25,290 nt of DNA from contig CAJUBG010000042.1 in assembly GCA_910584575.1 (NCBI GenBank), forward strand, positions 6,714-32,003. The letters run 5' to 3'. Shown piece by piece: positions 13,814 through 22,303 of the stretch. Within the stretch, counting starts at the first letter, position 1; the number at the start of each line of letters is the position of its first letter. The position numbers were made by a program, and so were the translations under genes. The notes beneath the pieces are model-generated. The model was not told the origin of the DNA and did not search any database. It saw nothing but the letters and a program-made list of their open reading frames with translations. The DNA comes from an uncultured Dorea sp. (GTDB lineage: Bacteria; Bacillota; Clostridia; Lachnospirales; Lachnospiraceae).

Positions 13814-15652
13814 ATGTTTGATATTCAAGAAGAATTAAAGAAGCTGCCAGGCAAGCCTGGCGTGTATATTATGCATGACGAGAAGGATGAAATCATCTAT
13901 GTGGGAAAGGCGATTAGTTTGAAAAACCGTGTCCGCCAGTATTTTCAGAGCAGCCGCAATAAGGGCGCCAAGATTGAACAGATGGTGACCCATATTGTCC
14001 GTTTCGAGTATATCGTCACGGATTCCGAGCTGGAGGCGTTGGTGCTGGAGTGCAATCTTATCAAAGAGCACCGCCCCAAGTACAACACCATGCTGATGGA
14101 TGATAAGAGCTATCCCTTTATCAAGGTGACGGTGGACGAACCGTTTCCCAGGGTGATGCTGGCAAGGCAGATGGTGAAGGACAAGGCCAGATATTTTGGC
14201 CCTTACACCAGCGCGGGGGCTGTGAAGGACACCATAGAGCTGATTCGCAAGCTTTACCACATCCGAAGCTGCAACAGGAGGCTGCCTAAGGATATCGGAA
14301 AGGAGAGGCCATGCCTGAACTACCATATCCATCAGTGCAAGGCGCCCTGTCAGGGATATATTTCAAAGGAGGATTACCGAGAGTCCATTCATGAGGTGGT
14401 TCATTTTTTGAATGGAAATTATGATGTAATCTTAAAAGAGCTGGAAAGGAAGATGCAGGAGGCGTCGGAGGCCATGGAATTTGAGAAGGCCATCGAGTAC
14501 CGCGAGCTGCTTACCAGTGTCCGGAAGATTGCCCAGAAGCAGAAGATCACGGATACGGCGGGAGATGACAGGGACATCCTTGCGGCAGCAGTCGAGGAGG
14601 AGGATGCGGTTGTCCAGGTATTCTTCATTCGGGGCGGACGGCTCATTGGAAGGGATCACTTTTATCTTAAGATTGTAAAAGGTGAGAAGGAGAGCGAGAT
14701 TCTGTCCAGTTTTATCAAACAGTTTTATGCGGGAACGCCTTATATTCCTGCAGAGCTGATGCTGCCGGAGGCGGTGGAGGATATGCAGGTTATTGAGGAG
14801 TGGCTTACCAAAAGGCGGGGACACAGGGTACATTTGCGGATTCCCAAGAAGGGGACAAAGGAGAAGCTGGTAGAGCTGGCGAGGAAAAATGCTGCGCTGG
14901 TACTAAGCACAGACAAGGAACGGCTAAAGCGTGAGGAGGGCAGGACTATTGGCGCGGTAAAAGAGCTTGAAAAGATGTTAGGGCTTCGGGGGATTGTGCG
15001 GATGGAGGCGTTTGATATATCCAACACCAGCGGTTTTGCTTCAGTGGGCTCTATGGTGGTCTATGAGAGAGGGAAGCCGAAGCGCAATGACTACCGTAAG
15101 TTTAAGATTAAGGGAGTTCAGGGGGCGGATGACTACGCCAGTATGGAGGAGGTGCTGACCCGCCGCTTCGAGCATGGGATGCGTGAGCAGGAGGAAGGCA
15201 GGGATATGGGGGGATTTACCGCATTTCCGGATCTGCTTCTCATGGACGGGGGAAAGGGGCAGGTGAATGTGGCTCTTAAGGTGCTTGAGAAGCTTCAACT
15301 GGACATCCCTGTATGCGGCATGGTAAAGGACGACAATCATCGTACCAGGGGCTTGTACTATCAGAATGAAGAAATAGACATTGATAAGAATTCCGAGAGC
15401 TTCCGGCTGATTACCAGGATTCAGGATGAAGCCCATAGATTTGCCATTACCTTTCACCGGCAGCTACGGGGAAAGAACCAGGTACATTCTATTTTGGATG
15501 ATATTCCGGGGGTAGGTCCCGCGAGGCGTAAGGATTTGATGCGCCATTTCGAGAATATTGACGCCATAAGGAATGCTACGGTAGAGCAGTTGAAGGAGCT
15601 TCCGTCAATGAATGAAAAATCTGCACATGATGTCTATGACTTTTTTCATTGA
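13814..15652 (+). CDS. uvrC: Excinuclease ABC subunit C
   Basis: UvrC makes both incisions around bulky lesions in nucleotide excision repair, working with UvrA and UvrB. The 612 residues fit the family. The N-terminal GIY-YIG nuclease (GKPGVYIMHDEKDEIIYVGKA, from residue 13) makes the 3' cut. The UVR motif near 210-240 (EAMEFEKAIEYREL) binds UvrB. The RNase H-like domain starts near MEAFDISNTSG (about 398) and includes DLLLMDGGKGQ; it makes the 5' cut. Tandem helix-hairpin-helix motifs lie at the C-terminus (IPGVGPARRKDLM and the following FENIDAIRNATVEQLKEL). The ATG follows AAGGAG (13803-13808) at 5 bases. It precedes hprK by 34 bases. Confidence 0.97.
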   Translation: MFDIQEELKKLPGKPGVYIMHDEKDEIIYVGKAISLKNRVRQYFQSSRNKGAKIEQMVTHIVRFEYIVTDSELEALVLECNLIKEHRPKYNTMLMDDKSYPFIKVTVDEPFPRVMLARQMVKDKARYFGPYTSAGAVKDTIELIRKLYHIRSCNRRLPKDIGKERPCLNYHIHQCKAPCQGYISKEDYRESIHEVVHFLNGNYDVILKELERKMQEASEAMEFEKAIEYRELLTSVRKIAQKQKITDTAGDDRDILAAAVEEEDAVVQVFFIRGGRLIGRDHFYLKIVKGEKESEILSSFIKQFYAGTPYIPAELMLPEAVEDMQVIEEWLTKRRGHRVHLRIPKKGTKEKLVELARKNAALVLSTDKERLKREEGRTIGAVKELEKMLGLRGIVRMEAFDISNTSGFASVGSMVVYERGKPKRNDYRKFKIKGVQGADDYASMEEVLTRRFEHGMREQEEGRDMGGFTAFPDLLLMDGGKGQVNVALKVLEKLQLDIPVCGMVKDDNHRTRGLYYQNEEIDIDKNSESFRLITRIQDEAHRFAITFHRQLRGKNQVHSILDDIPGVGPARRKDLMRHFENIDAIRNATVEQLKELPSMNEKSAHDVYDFFH

Positions 15653-15663
15653 TGTGATATAAT
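15636..15663 (+). promoter_or_regulatory. Extended -10 promoter for hprK at the end of uvrC
   Basis: TATAAT (15658-15663) is preceded by TGA as an extended -10. ATGACT (15636-15641), 16 bases upstream and inside the uvrC coding region, is a fair -35. The 11-mer TGTGATATAAT is identical to that in front of the gene at 1027. Transcription could start around 15670 and read hprK independently of uvrC. Confidence 0.6.
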
Positions 15664-15686
15664 CTTAACAAGGAAAGGAGAAGAAT

Positions 15687-16613
15687 ATGGCAGGTAGAGT
15701 TGAGTTAAAAAAGGTTGTGGAGAAGATGGATCTTAAGAATCTTACTCCCAATGTGGATATCGGGGATAAGACCATCGAGATTCCGGACATTAACCGTCCG
15801 GCGCTGCAGCTTACAGGATATTTTGAACATTTTGATTCTGATCGGGTACAACTGATCGGATATGTGGAGTATACATTTCTGGAAAAGATGGATGAGGAGC
15901 ATAAGCGGGAGATTTACACGCAGTTATTGTCCTATCCGATTCCGTGTATCGTTTTCTCAAGGAGTCTGAAACCGGAGGAGATGCTGCTTGAGATGGCGGA
16001 GGCGGCGAATATTCCGGTCTTTAATACAGAGAAGAAGACCGCCCAGTTTACGGCTGAGATTATCCGGTGGCTGAATGTTGAGCTGGCGCCCTGCATCTCT
16101 ATCCATGGAGTCCTGGTGGATGTCTATGGCGTTGGAGTTTTGATTATGGGTGAGAGTGGAATTGGAAAGAGCGAGGCTGCCCTGGAGTTAATCAAGAGGG
16201 GACACCGTCTGGTCAGCGATGATGTGGTGGAGATTCGCAAGGTCAGCGACGCGACGCTTGTAGGAACAGCGCCGGATATTACGAGACATTTTATCGAATT
16301 GAGGGGAATAGGCATTGTGGATGTCAAGACCCTTTACGGTGTCCAGAGTGTGCGGGAGACGCAGAACATTGATTTGGTTATTACATTGGAGGACTGGGAC
16401 AAGGAGAAGAAGTATGACAGGCTCGGTATGGAGGAGGAGTACACGGAGTTTCTGGGTAATAAGATCGTGTGCCATCAGCTTCCCATCCGTCCGGGACGGA
16501 ATCTGGCAATCATTGTAGAGACGGCGGCAATTAATTACAGGCAGAAGAAGATGGGCTATAATGCAGCGCAGGAATTGTATAAGCGTGTACAGCAGAATCT
16601 AACGAAAAAATAG
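15687..16613 (+). CDS. hprK: HPr kinase/phosphorylase
   Basis: HprK phosphorylates and dephosphorylates HPr on a serine, linking glycolytic state to carbon catabolite repression through CcpA. The 308-residue length is standard. The conserved HGVLVDVYG segment (about 139) precedes the Walker A site GESGIGKS (155-162). GHRLVSDDVVEI follows, then the family signature ELRGIGIVDVKTLYG. The C-terminal GRNLAIIVETAAINYRQKKMGYNAA is also typical. The ATG at 15687 follows AGGAAAGGAG. A glucokinase gene follows 18 bases after the stop, a sensible pairing because glucose phosphorylation feeds the fructose-bisphosphate signal that stimulates the kinase. Confidence 0.97.
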   Translation: MAGRVELKKVVEKMDLKNLTPNVDIGDKTIEIPDINRPALQLTGYFEHFDSDRVQLIGYVEYTFLEKMDEEHKREIYTQLLSYPIPCIVFSRSLKPEEMLLEMAEAANIPVFNTEKKTAQFTAEIIRWLNVELAPCISIHGVLVDVYGVGVLIMGESGIGKSEAALELIKRGHRLVSDDVVEIRKVSDATLVGTAPDITRHFIELRGIGIVDVKTLYGVQSVRETQNIDLVITLEDWDKEKKYDRLGMEEEYTEFLGNKIVCHQLPIRPGRNLAIIVETAAINYRQKKMGYNAAQELYKRVQQNLTKK

Positions 16614-16631
16614 AAAGAGAGGTTAATGAGA

Positions 16632-17564
16632 ATGAAGTATTGTTTTGGCGTTGATATTGGGGGGACTACGGTTAAGATGGGACTCTTTCAGACAGACGGA
16701 GAGTTGTTGGATAAGTGGGAGATAAAGACCCGTACCGAGAATGGAGGGGAAGCCGTCCTTCCAGATATTGCAGAAGCCTTGAAAAAAAAGATGGAGGAAA
16801 AAGAGCTTACCATATCCCAGATGACAGGAATCGGAATCGGAATTCCGGCGCCCGTTGACGAGGAGGGAGTCGTGCAGAATACGGCGAACCTGGGATGGGG
16901 TTATAAAGAAGTGAGCAAAGAGATGGAAGAATTGACCAGCATGAAGGTAGCGGCAGGCAATGACGCCAATATGGCGGCTCTTGGAGAGATGTGGTTAGGC
17001 GCGGGCAAAGGCAACAAGAATATGATTATGGTAACCCTTGGAACCGGTGTGGGAGGCGGTGTGATCGTGAACGGTCAGCCGTTGATAGGCGCCCACGGCG
17101 CAGGCGGTGAGATTGGACATCTCTGTGTGAACTATGAGGAGACGGATAGCTGCGGGTGCGGGAAGCAGGGCTGCTTAGAGCAGTATGCGTCGGCAACGGG
17201 AATTGCCCGCCTTGCGAAGAAACGGCTTGAAAAAGATGATGCGCCTTCCGCCCTTCGAAGCGTAGAGAAGGTAGACGCAAAAGCGGTGTTCGATGCGCTG
17301 AAAGAAGGGGATAAGCTGTCTGAGGAGATTGTGGAGGAATTCGGCTCTTATCTGGGGCATGCCATGGCGAACCTTGCGGCGGTGACAGACCCGGCTGTGA
17401 TTGTTATTGGGGGCGGTGTGTCCAAGGCGGGAGATATCCTCCTTGGATATATTGAGAAGTATTTCATGGAGAAAGCCTTTTTTGCCAACAAAGAGACGAA
17501 GTTTGTCCTGGCAGAGTTGGGAAATGACGCAGGAATCTGCGGCGCGGCAAAGTTAATCCTGTAA
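16632..17564 (+). CDS. glcK: ROK-family glucokinase
   Basis: This ATP-dependent sugar kinase most likely phosphorylates glucose to glucose 6-phosphate. The ROK hallmarks are present: phosphate loop DIGGTTVKMG at the N-terminus, GTGVGGGVIVNG in the middle, GAGGEIGHLCV, and the zinc motif CGCGKQGCLE. The C-terminal nucleotide site includes VIVIGGGVSKAGD. The start is taken as ATG 16632, 9 bases after GAGAGG, giving 310 residues; ATG 16626 is only 3 bases after it. It directly follows hprK and is probably co-transcribed. Other ROK substrates cannot be excluded, but the closeness to Firmicute glucokinases makes glucose the first choice. Confidence 0.92.
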   Translation: MKYCFGVDIGGTTVKMGLFQTDGELLDKWEIKTRTENGGEAVLPDIAEALKKKMEEKELTISQMTGIGIGIPAPVDEEGVVQNTANLGWGYKEVSKEMEELTSMKVAAGNDANMAALGEMWLGAGKGNKNMIMVTLGTGVGGGVIVNGQPLIGAHGAGGEIGHLCVNYEETDSCGCGKQGCLEQYASATGIARLAKKRLEKDDAPSALRSVEKVDAKAVFDALKEGDKLSEEIVEEFGSYLGHAMANLAAVTDPAVIVIGGGVSKAGDILLGYIEKYFMEKAFFANKETKFVLAELGNDAGICGAAKLIL

Positions 17565-17581
17565 ACATTTTATTAAATTAA

Positions 17582-17638
17582 AAAAATACAAGATATGGCA
17601 TTTTCTGAAAATCAGATTCTGCCATATCTTGTATTTTT
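17582..17638. terminator. Very strong bidirectional terminator between glcK and the PBP gene
   Basis: A 19-bp perfect stem is formed by 17582-17600 and 17620-17638, starting AAAAATACA and ending TGTATTTTT, so each strand ends in a T-run. An inner TCTGA/TCAGA pair (17604-17608 with 17612-17616) shortens the loop further. It lies between two convergent stops and serves both genes. Confidence 0.93.
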
Positions 17639-17659
17639 ATTGTATCAAACTCTTTTCTG

Positions 17660-20185
17660 TCATTCAGACGTATCCGGTACTGTGGGTTCATCGATTGGAG
17701 GATCTATGGTCACCGGCGGATCCGGTGTCTGCGTCGTATCTGACGGTGTATCCGGATTCACCATATCCGGGAACATTGATGTACCAGGCTCTGATGTGTC
17801 TTCCCCGCCTTCCTCCTCGCCCTCCTCGCTCTCGTCATAACTGTATCCATGTCCGGTACAGCGTTCCGTGGGAAGGATGTCCGTAGCAAAATATTCAGTA
17901 ATTCCCGGACAGCTTCCGGGTATGGCAAGCATACCGCTGATTGAGCACACAGTCTTCTGTTCTACCGATGGAGGCATGGTGAATTCCTTTCTCTCCAGGG
18001 GTGCATGAATCCTGCTCATAATGCTTTTCCAGAGCTGCAAGTGGAATACCGTATTGTTCAATTCCTTGTTATCGTCATATCCACTCCAGACAGCACAGGT
18101 ATAGTATGGTGTAAATGCACAGAACCAGATATCCTTGTTGTCGCTTGTAGTACCCGTCTTGCCTGCAACCGGCATGTTGGGAAGCTGTGCCCGTGAGCCT
18201 GTACCGCTGTTCACTACATCCTGCATGGCGCTGGTAAGAAGGGCCGCTGTACTGTCCTTGATTACGGTACGGGTCTCGCCGGTTCCCTCTAACAGCACGT
18301 TGCCGTCATGGTCCAATATCTTAGTGTATAAGGTAGGTGAGTTATAAACACCACCGTTAGCGATTGACGCGTAAGCGGAGCAGATCTCGTAATTGTAGAC
18401 GCCGTCTGTCAAGCCTCCGAGTGCAAGGGTCTGGTTGTCCAGGTCGCTGAACACGCCGGCTTCTGTCGTCTTGCTCTTAACCAGAGTAGAGATACCAAAC
18501 TTCTCGCAGTATTCAAAACCTAACTGCTGTGTAATCTCATCGCTTAACTTAACCGCACACACGTTGTTGGACCAGGTAATCGCTTTGCGGATGGTGGTGT
18601 CCCCGCCGTAACGTCCGTTGGCATTCCTTAAGACCTTTCCGTTCCTCAAGGTGTAGGGCTCGTCCTTAATGACAGTGGCAAGGGTCTTCCCGCAGGAATC
18701 CATACCAGGACCGTAGGCGGCAAGAATCTTGAAGCATGAGCCAGGCTGTCTCTTTGACCCCTGGTAAGCTCGGTTCAATCCAAGGCTGGTTGCCTTCGCG
18801 CCGCGTCCGCCCACCATTGCCTTAATTTGGCCTGTATTCTGGTCAATAATGGTTATGGAAGCCTGGGGCTGCGGCGTGATATTGATATTCTCATCATAGG
18901 TGTCCCCTTCCCTGGCAATGGTTGATTTCCATTCTTCAACCATGGCGCGTGCCGCCTCCTCGCTGGAGTAGACAAGGCCCTGCGGGTCTCCCCGTGTATT
19001 CTTTACATACTGCTTAATGTGTCCTGAGCTGTAATTCTCCACGGTTCCGTCGGCACGGGTCACGGTGATGGCGCAGTCCAGACCATACTCCTTAAGGTTC
19101 GGATAGTTGGCGTCATTATTGGCCTCCTCGTCGCAGATCTGCTGCATCATCAGGCTTTGGGTGGAGTAAATGCTCAAGCCTCCGCTGTATACCGCATTGT
19201 AAGCCTGTGTCTCGGTATATCCGAGCTGTCCCATCAGATCGTCAATTACCTGTAAGACAAGGGCATCCACAAAATAGCTGTAAGGGCTGTTGTCGTTGGT
19301 AACGCTGTTGACGGTCTGTATTCTGGCATAGACGTCATCCGCCATGGCTTCGTCATGGGCAGCCTGGTCAATATATCCCTGCTCTAACATATCGTCCAGA
19401 ACCTTTTTCCTTCGTTTGGCGTTCTCCTCCGGATTGGTGATGGGATTCAGCCTTGAAGGACTCTGTGTAATGCCGGCGATGACGGCACATTCGGACAGGG
19501 TCAGGTCGTTCACCTCTTTGCCGAAATACCGCTTGGCGGCAGCTTGTACACCCAGACAATTCTGCCCCAGATTGATGGTATTCAGATAGCTCTCCATGAT
19601 GGCATCCTTATCCATCTGCTTTTCGATCTGGACTGCAAGGAACTGTTCCTGAAGCTTACGCTCAAGCCTGTCGTAGAAGGTGTCCTCATTCACGAAATCC
19701 GGAAAGACGTTGTTCTTAATCAACTGCTGTGTCAGCGTACTGGCGCCCTGGGAGAAGTCTCCGGAGGTGAGTCCGATCACTCCGGCACGGATAATTCCCT
19801 GAAGGTCGATTCCATTGTGGTCATAAAAACGCTCGTCCTCGACTGCAACAAAGGCGTGCTGGAGGTTTTCAGGAATCTCGCTTATGGGCTTTGAGGTACG
19901 GTTAGCGCCGGATTTTACGAAACGCGCAGTCTCAGTCGTACCGTCGTCTGCAAGCACAATGGAGGTGAACCCCTTAGGCTTGACGTCGTCGGGGGTAATC
20001 TCAGGGCTGTTGTCAATAATCTTCTTGGCAAATACGCCGACTCCGGCGACTCCGGCGACTGCCACCACAATCAGGCAGAGAAGAAATGCTTTAAAAAGCC
20101 GTACACCAATCCGCTTCCCCTGCATAGTGGACTTGGACGTTATCTTTTTTTGCTTTTGTGAAGCTTTTTTCTTACCATAGTTCAT
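17660..20185 (-). CDS. Class A penicillin-binding protein (PBP1A-type)
   Basis: This bifunctional peptidoglycan synthase joins lipid II into glycan strands and crosslinks the stem peptides outside the membrane. The 841 residues contain a basic cytoplasmic tail, one transmembrane helix (about 30-53) and a glycosyltransferase-51 domain with EDERFYDHNGID (116-127) and QGASTLTQQ (146-154). The transpeptidase domain has the active serine in PGSCFK (near 482), SNN near 540 and KTGTT near 676. A Cys follows the catalytic serine where Thr is usual. The last about 60 residues are acidic and Pro/Thr-rich, probably a wall-spanning disordered tail. The ATG follows AAAGGAGG at 8 bases. It is transcribed alone, convergent with glcK and divergent from the YigZ gene. 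Confidence 0.94.
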   Translation of the reverse strand: MNYGKKKASQKQKKITSKSTMQGKRIGVRLFKAFLLCLIVVAVAGVAGVGVFAKKIIDNSPEITPDDVKPKGFTSIVLADDGTTETARFVKSGANRTSKPISEIPENLQHAFVAVEDERFYDHNGIDLQGIIRAGVIGLTSGDFSQGASTLTQQLIKNNVFPDFVNEDTFYDRLERKLQEQFLAVQIEKQMDKDAIMESYLNTINLGQNCLGVQAAAKRYFGKEVNDLTLSECAVIAGITQSPSRLNPITNPEENAKRRKKVLDDMLEQGYIDQAAHDEAMADDVYARIQTVNSVTNDNSPYSYFVDALVLQVIDDLMGQLGYTETQAYNAVYSGGLSIYSTQSLMMQQICDEEANNDANYPNLKEYGLDCAITVTRADGTVENYSSGHIKQYVKNTRGDPQGLVYSSEEAARAMVEEWKSTIAREGDTYDENINITPQPQASITIIDQNTGQIKAMVGGRGAKATSLGLNRAYQGSKRQPGSCFKILAAYGPGMDSCGKTLATVIKDEPYTLRNGKVLRNANGRYGGDTTIRKAITWSNNVCAVKLSDEITQQLGFEYCEKFGISTLVKSKTTEAGVFSDLDNQTLALGGLTDGVYNYEICSAYASIANGGVYNSPTLYTKILDHDGNVLLEGTGETRTVIKDSTAALLTSAMQDVVNSGTGSRAQLPNMPVAGKTGTTSDNKDIWFCAFTPYYTCAVWSGYDDNKELNNTVFHLQLWKSIMSRIHAPLERKEFTMPPSVEQKTVCSISGMLAIPGSCPGITEYFATDILPTERCTGHGYSYDESEEGEEEGGEDTSEPGTSMFPDMVNPDTPSDTTQTPDPPVTIDPPIDEPTVPDTSE

Positions 20186-20211
20186 ATGTTAAGCCTCCTT
20201 TATACCACGTT

Positions 20212-20217
20212 ATTATA
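20212..20217 (-). promoter_or_regulatory. Tentative -10 box for the PBP gene
   Basis: TATAAT on minus (20217-20212) lies 27 bases upstream of the start codon, with AAAGGAGG between. The hexamer at the right distance, TTTATT, is only a weak -35. The 151-bp gap to the YigZ gene holds no other clear signal. Confidence 0.4.
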
Positions 20218-20336
20218 ACAAACAAATCTGGCGAAATAAAGAAAAAAATGAAAACTTCATATTTCAGTAGGAAAATCTTAAGAAATTCGTTATAGTAGTA
20301 TATAAGAATGTAACAGTATGGAAAGGATGAGGAAGA

Positions 20337-20987
20337 ATGTTACCGGAATATAAGACTGTATATAGAGGCGGAGAAGGAGAAATTACTGAAAAGAAGTCAA
20401 GATTTATTGCAAACGTAGCGCCAGTAGCGTCGGAGGAGGAGGTATTGGAGTTGCTCGAAGCAGCCCGTAAAAAGTATTGGGATGCCAGGCACAATTGTTT
20501 TGCATATGTAATCGGAGAGAGGGGAGAGCTTAAGCGGTTCAGCGACGACGGAGAGCCGAACGGGACGGCGGGGAAGCCGATTCTGGAGGTTCTGACTGGG
20601 GAAGGGCTTAGCAACACTCTAATCATAGTGACCAGGTATTTCGGAGGCACGCTTTTAGGAACCGGAGGATTGGTTCGGGCATACGGGGCTGCGGCGAAGG
20701 CGGGGCTTGCCGCGTCGGTGGTCATAAGCAAGCTCCCAGGTCTTAAGCTTCATATTGCGACGGATTATACGGGCCTGGGGAAGATTCAGTATATCCTGGG
20801 ACAGCGGGGGATTACTGTTTTGGATACGGTCTATACAGATAAGGTGGAAATGGTGGTTTTGACTCCTCAGAAAGAGGCGGACGCAGTAAAGGCAGAGATT
20901 ACGGAGGGAACGAACGGACAGGCTGTGCTTGAGGAGGGGGATTTTTGTTATCTGGCAGAGATTGACGGGAAAATGCAGATAGTATAA
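20337..20987 (+). CDS. yigZ: YigZ/IMPACT-family (UPF0029) protein
   Basis: This 216-residue protein belongs to the YigZ branch of the IMPACT family. The N-terminal UPF0029 domain carries the conserved ARHNCFAYVIG, SDDGEPNGTAGKPIL and TRYFGGTLLGTGGLVRAYG segments. The C-terminal part is the smaller ferredoxin-like domain (DUF1949). The eukaryotic IMPACT protein modulates the GCN2 stress kinase; the bacterial role is not settled, and a nucleic-acid or ribosome-linked function is often proposed. The ATG follows GGATGAGG. It is divergent from the PBP gene and convergent with hpf. The symbol follows the family name; its role here is unknown. Confidence 0.9.
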   Translation: MLPEYKTVYRGGEGEITEKKSRFIANVAPVASEEEVLELLEAARKKYWDARHNCFAYVIGERGELKRFSDDGEPNGTAGKPILEVLTGEGLSNTLIIVTRYFGGTLLGTGGLVRAYGAAAKAGLAASVVISKLPGLKLHIATDYTGLGKIQYILGQRGITVLDTVYTDKVEMVVLTPQKEADAVKAEITEGTNGQAVLEEGDFCYLAEIDGKMQIV

Positions 20988-20998
20988 TATCTAAAGGC

Positions 20999-21027
20999 AA
21001 AAAAGATGCCGCAGCAATGCGGCATCT
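20999..21027 (-). terminator. Terminator of hpf
   Basis: AGATGCCGCA (21004-21013) pairs perfectly with TGCGGCATCT (21018-21027) around a GCAA loop. On minus it is followed by TTTTTT (21004-20999), so it ends the hpf transcript. On plus it is not followed by T's, so it would serve the YigZ gene less well. Confidence 0.88.
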
Positions 21028-21039
21028 CCTGGCATACAC

Positions 21040-21576
21040 TTATGAAAATTCCGGCTCAATCAGTCCGAACGAGCCGTTCTTCCTGCGGTATACAACATTG
21101 ACCTCGTCAGTCTCCGCGTTGCAGAATACATAGAAGTCATGTCCCAAAAGCTCCATCTGTACGCAGGCATCCTCCGGATACATAGGCTTGAAGCCGAATC
21201 TCTTGGTGCGGACGATCTTAATCTCGTTATCATCCTCTGAGGCTTCATCCCCTTCGTAGAACTCATGCTTGAAATTACCGCCCTCCTGGTGTCTGGCAAT
21301 CAGCTTGTTCTTATATTTTCTAAGCTGGCGTTCGATTACTTCCTCTACAAGATCAATGGAGACATACATATCGTTGCTTTCCTGTTCCGAACGGATGATG
21401 TCGCCCTTGACAGGAATCGTCACCTCAATCTTCTGACGCCCTTTCTGTACGCTCAATGTCACGTGAATCTCCGTGTCGGAGGTGAAATACCTCTCTAATT
21501 TGCCTAACTTGTTCTCTACGGCCTCCCTCAAGCCCTCTGTTACCTCGATGTTCTTTCCAATAATGATAAACTTCAT
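21040..21576 (-). CDS. hpf: Ribosome hibernation promoting factor, long form
   Basis: Long HPF binds in the small-subunit mRNA channel and dimerises 70S ribosomes into inactive 100S particles in starved cells. The 178 residues contain the S30AE/RaiA domain (about 1-100, starting MKFIIIGKNIEVTEGLREAV) and the C-terminal dimerisation domain (about 120-178, RTKRFGFKPMYPEDACVQME), joined by an acidic linker. The frame opens at TTG 21585, but ATG 21576 lies 9 bases after AAGGAG and matches the family N-terminus. It lies 102 bases downstream of the PsiE-like gene on the same strand, with its own probable promoter and a strong terminator. Confidence 0.95.
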   Translation of the reverse strand: MKFIIIGKNIEVTEGLREAVENKLGKLERYFTSDTEIHVTLSVQKGRQKIEVTIPVKGDIIRSEQESNDMYVSIDLVEEVIERQLRKYKNKLIARHQEGGNFKHEFYEGDEASEDDNEIKIVRTKRFGFKPMYPEDACVQMELLGHDFYVFCNAETDEVNVVYRRKNGSFGLIEPEFS

Positions 21577-21659
21577 ACTGCCCAACTCCTTTTCGATTGC
21601 ATTTCAAAAAGATTAGTCTGATAATTATTAGTCCGACTGGTAATCTATCTGATATATGT

Positions 21660-21668
21660 AGTATATCA
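21660..21668 (-). promoter_or_regulatory. Probable extended -10 promoter of hpf
   Basis: On minus, TGATATACT (21668-21660) is an extended -10 element; no good -35 accompanies it. A leader of about 75 bases would precede the ATG. That leader has ATTAGTC twice on plus (21612-21618 and 21627-21633). Confidence 0.45.
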
Positions 21669-21678
21669 CGTTTGATTA

Positions 21679-22290
21679 CTAATGTATAGAACGAATTACC
21701 TCAATTCTCGAAATTTTTTCATTGTGAAGTTTGGCAACTCGGAGTCCGCAGTCGTGGAAGTAGACGCATGCGCCGATACGTGCAACCTGCTCATTTTCTG
21801 CCAGTTGGCGGTTTACCACGTCCATGAGCGTCTCGCCTGGCTCATGGGGAATATCAAGGCTTAGCAGGCTGTTGATGGATTTGACCTTTGCGCTTGCCCG
21901 AAAGATGATTGCATCCGAGATGTCAAATTCGCAGAAAAGATATTTACGCGTGGCGAATAAGACCGCAATGGCGGTGACGCCGACTAAACTTCCCCAGATA
22001 GAGGAGTGGTCGGTGATAATCTGGCGGGCAATGGCAAAAAGCAGAACCTCGAATACCGTATCCGGCGTATGGTAATACATCATGCGGATTAGCTCGACGC
22101 CGATAATCAGGTTAAAACATGTCTCAAGCAAATCATCGTAATTAGGCCATACCTCCAGATTGGGAATGTTGCTCATGGCCCCGATCATACGGAAGCAGAG
22201 CAGGACGATTCCGACTGCCAATATAATAGAAATAACAAATTCCAGAACCTCGGTCACTTTCTTTAAAAAGCGGGCTATAATCTGCTGCAT
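21679..22290 (-). CDS. PsiE-like small integral membrane protein
   Basis: This 203-residue protein has about four hydrophobic segments in its first 125 residues (for example VLEFVISIILAVGIVLLCF and LVGVTAIAVLFA). They resemble the phosphate-starvation-inducible PsiE family, whose function is not known. The C-terminal about 70 residues form a soluble domain with GETLMDVVNRQLAENEQVARIG and a short CGLRVAKL segment, which I cannot assign. The longer frame begins at 22350, inside the PAP2 gene, but ATG 22290 follows AAAGGAG at 6 bases. That ribosome binding site overlaps the stop of the upstream PAP2 gene, so translation is probably coupled. The family call is moderate; no function is proposed. 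Confidence 0.65.
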   Translation of the reverse strand: MQQIIARFLKKVTEVLEFVISIILAVGIVLLCFRMIGAMSNIPNLEVWPNYDDLLETCFNLIIGVELIRMMYYHTPDTVFEVLLFAIARQIITDHSSIWGSLVGVTAIAVLFATRKYLFCEFDISDAIIFRASAKVKSINSLLSLDIPHEPGETLMDVVNRQLAENEQVARIGACVYFHDCGLRVAKLHNEKISRIEVIRSIH

Positions 22291-22303
22291 ATGGGACTCC
22301 TTT

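Noticed and set aside
20264..20731. 155-codon open frame on minus opposite yigZ
   Set aside because: It lies mostly opposite the conserved YigZ domain and shows no family features.
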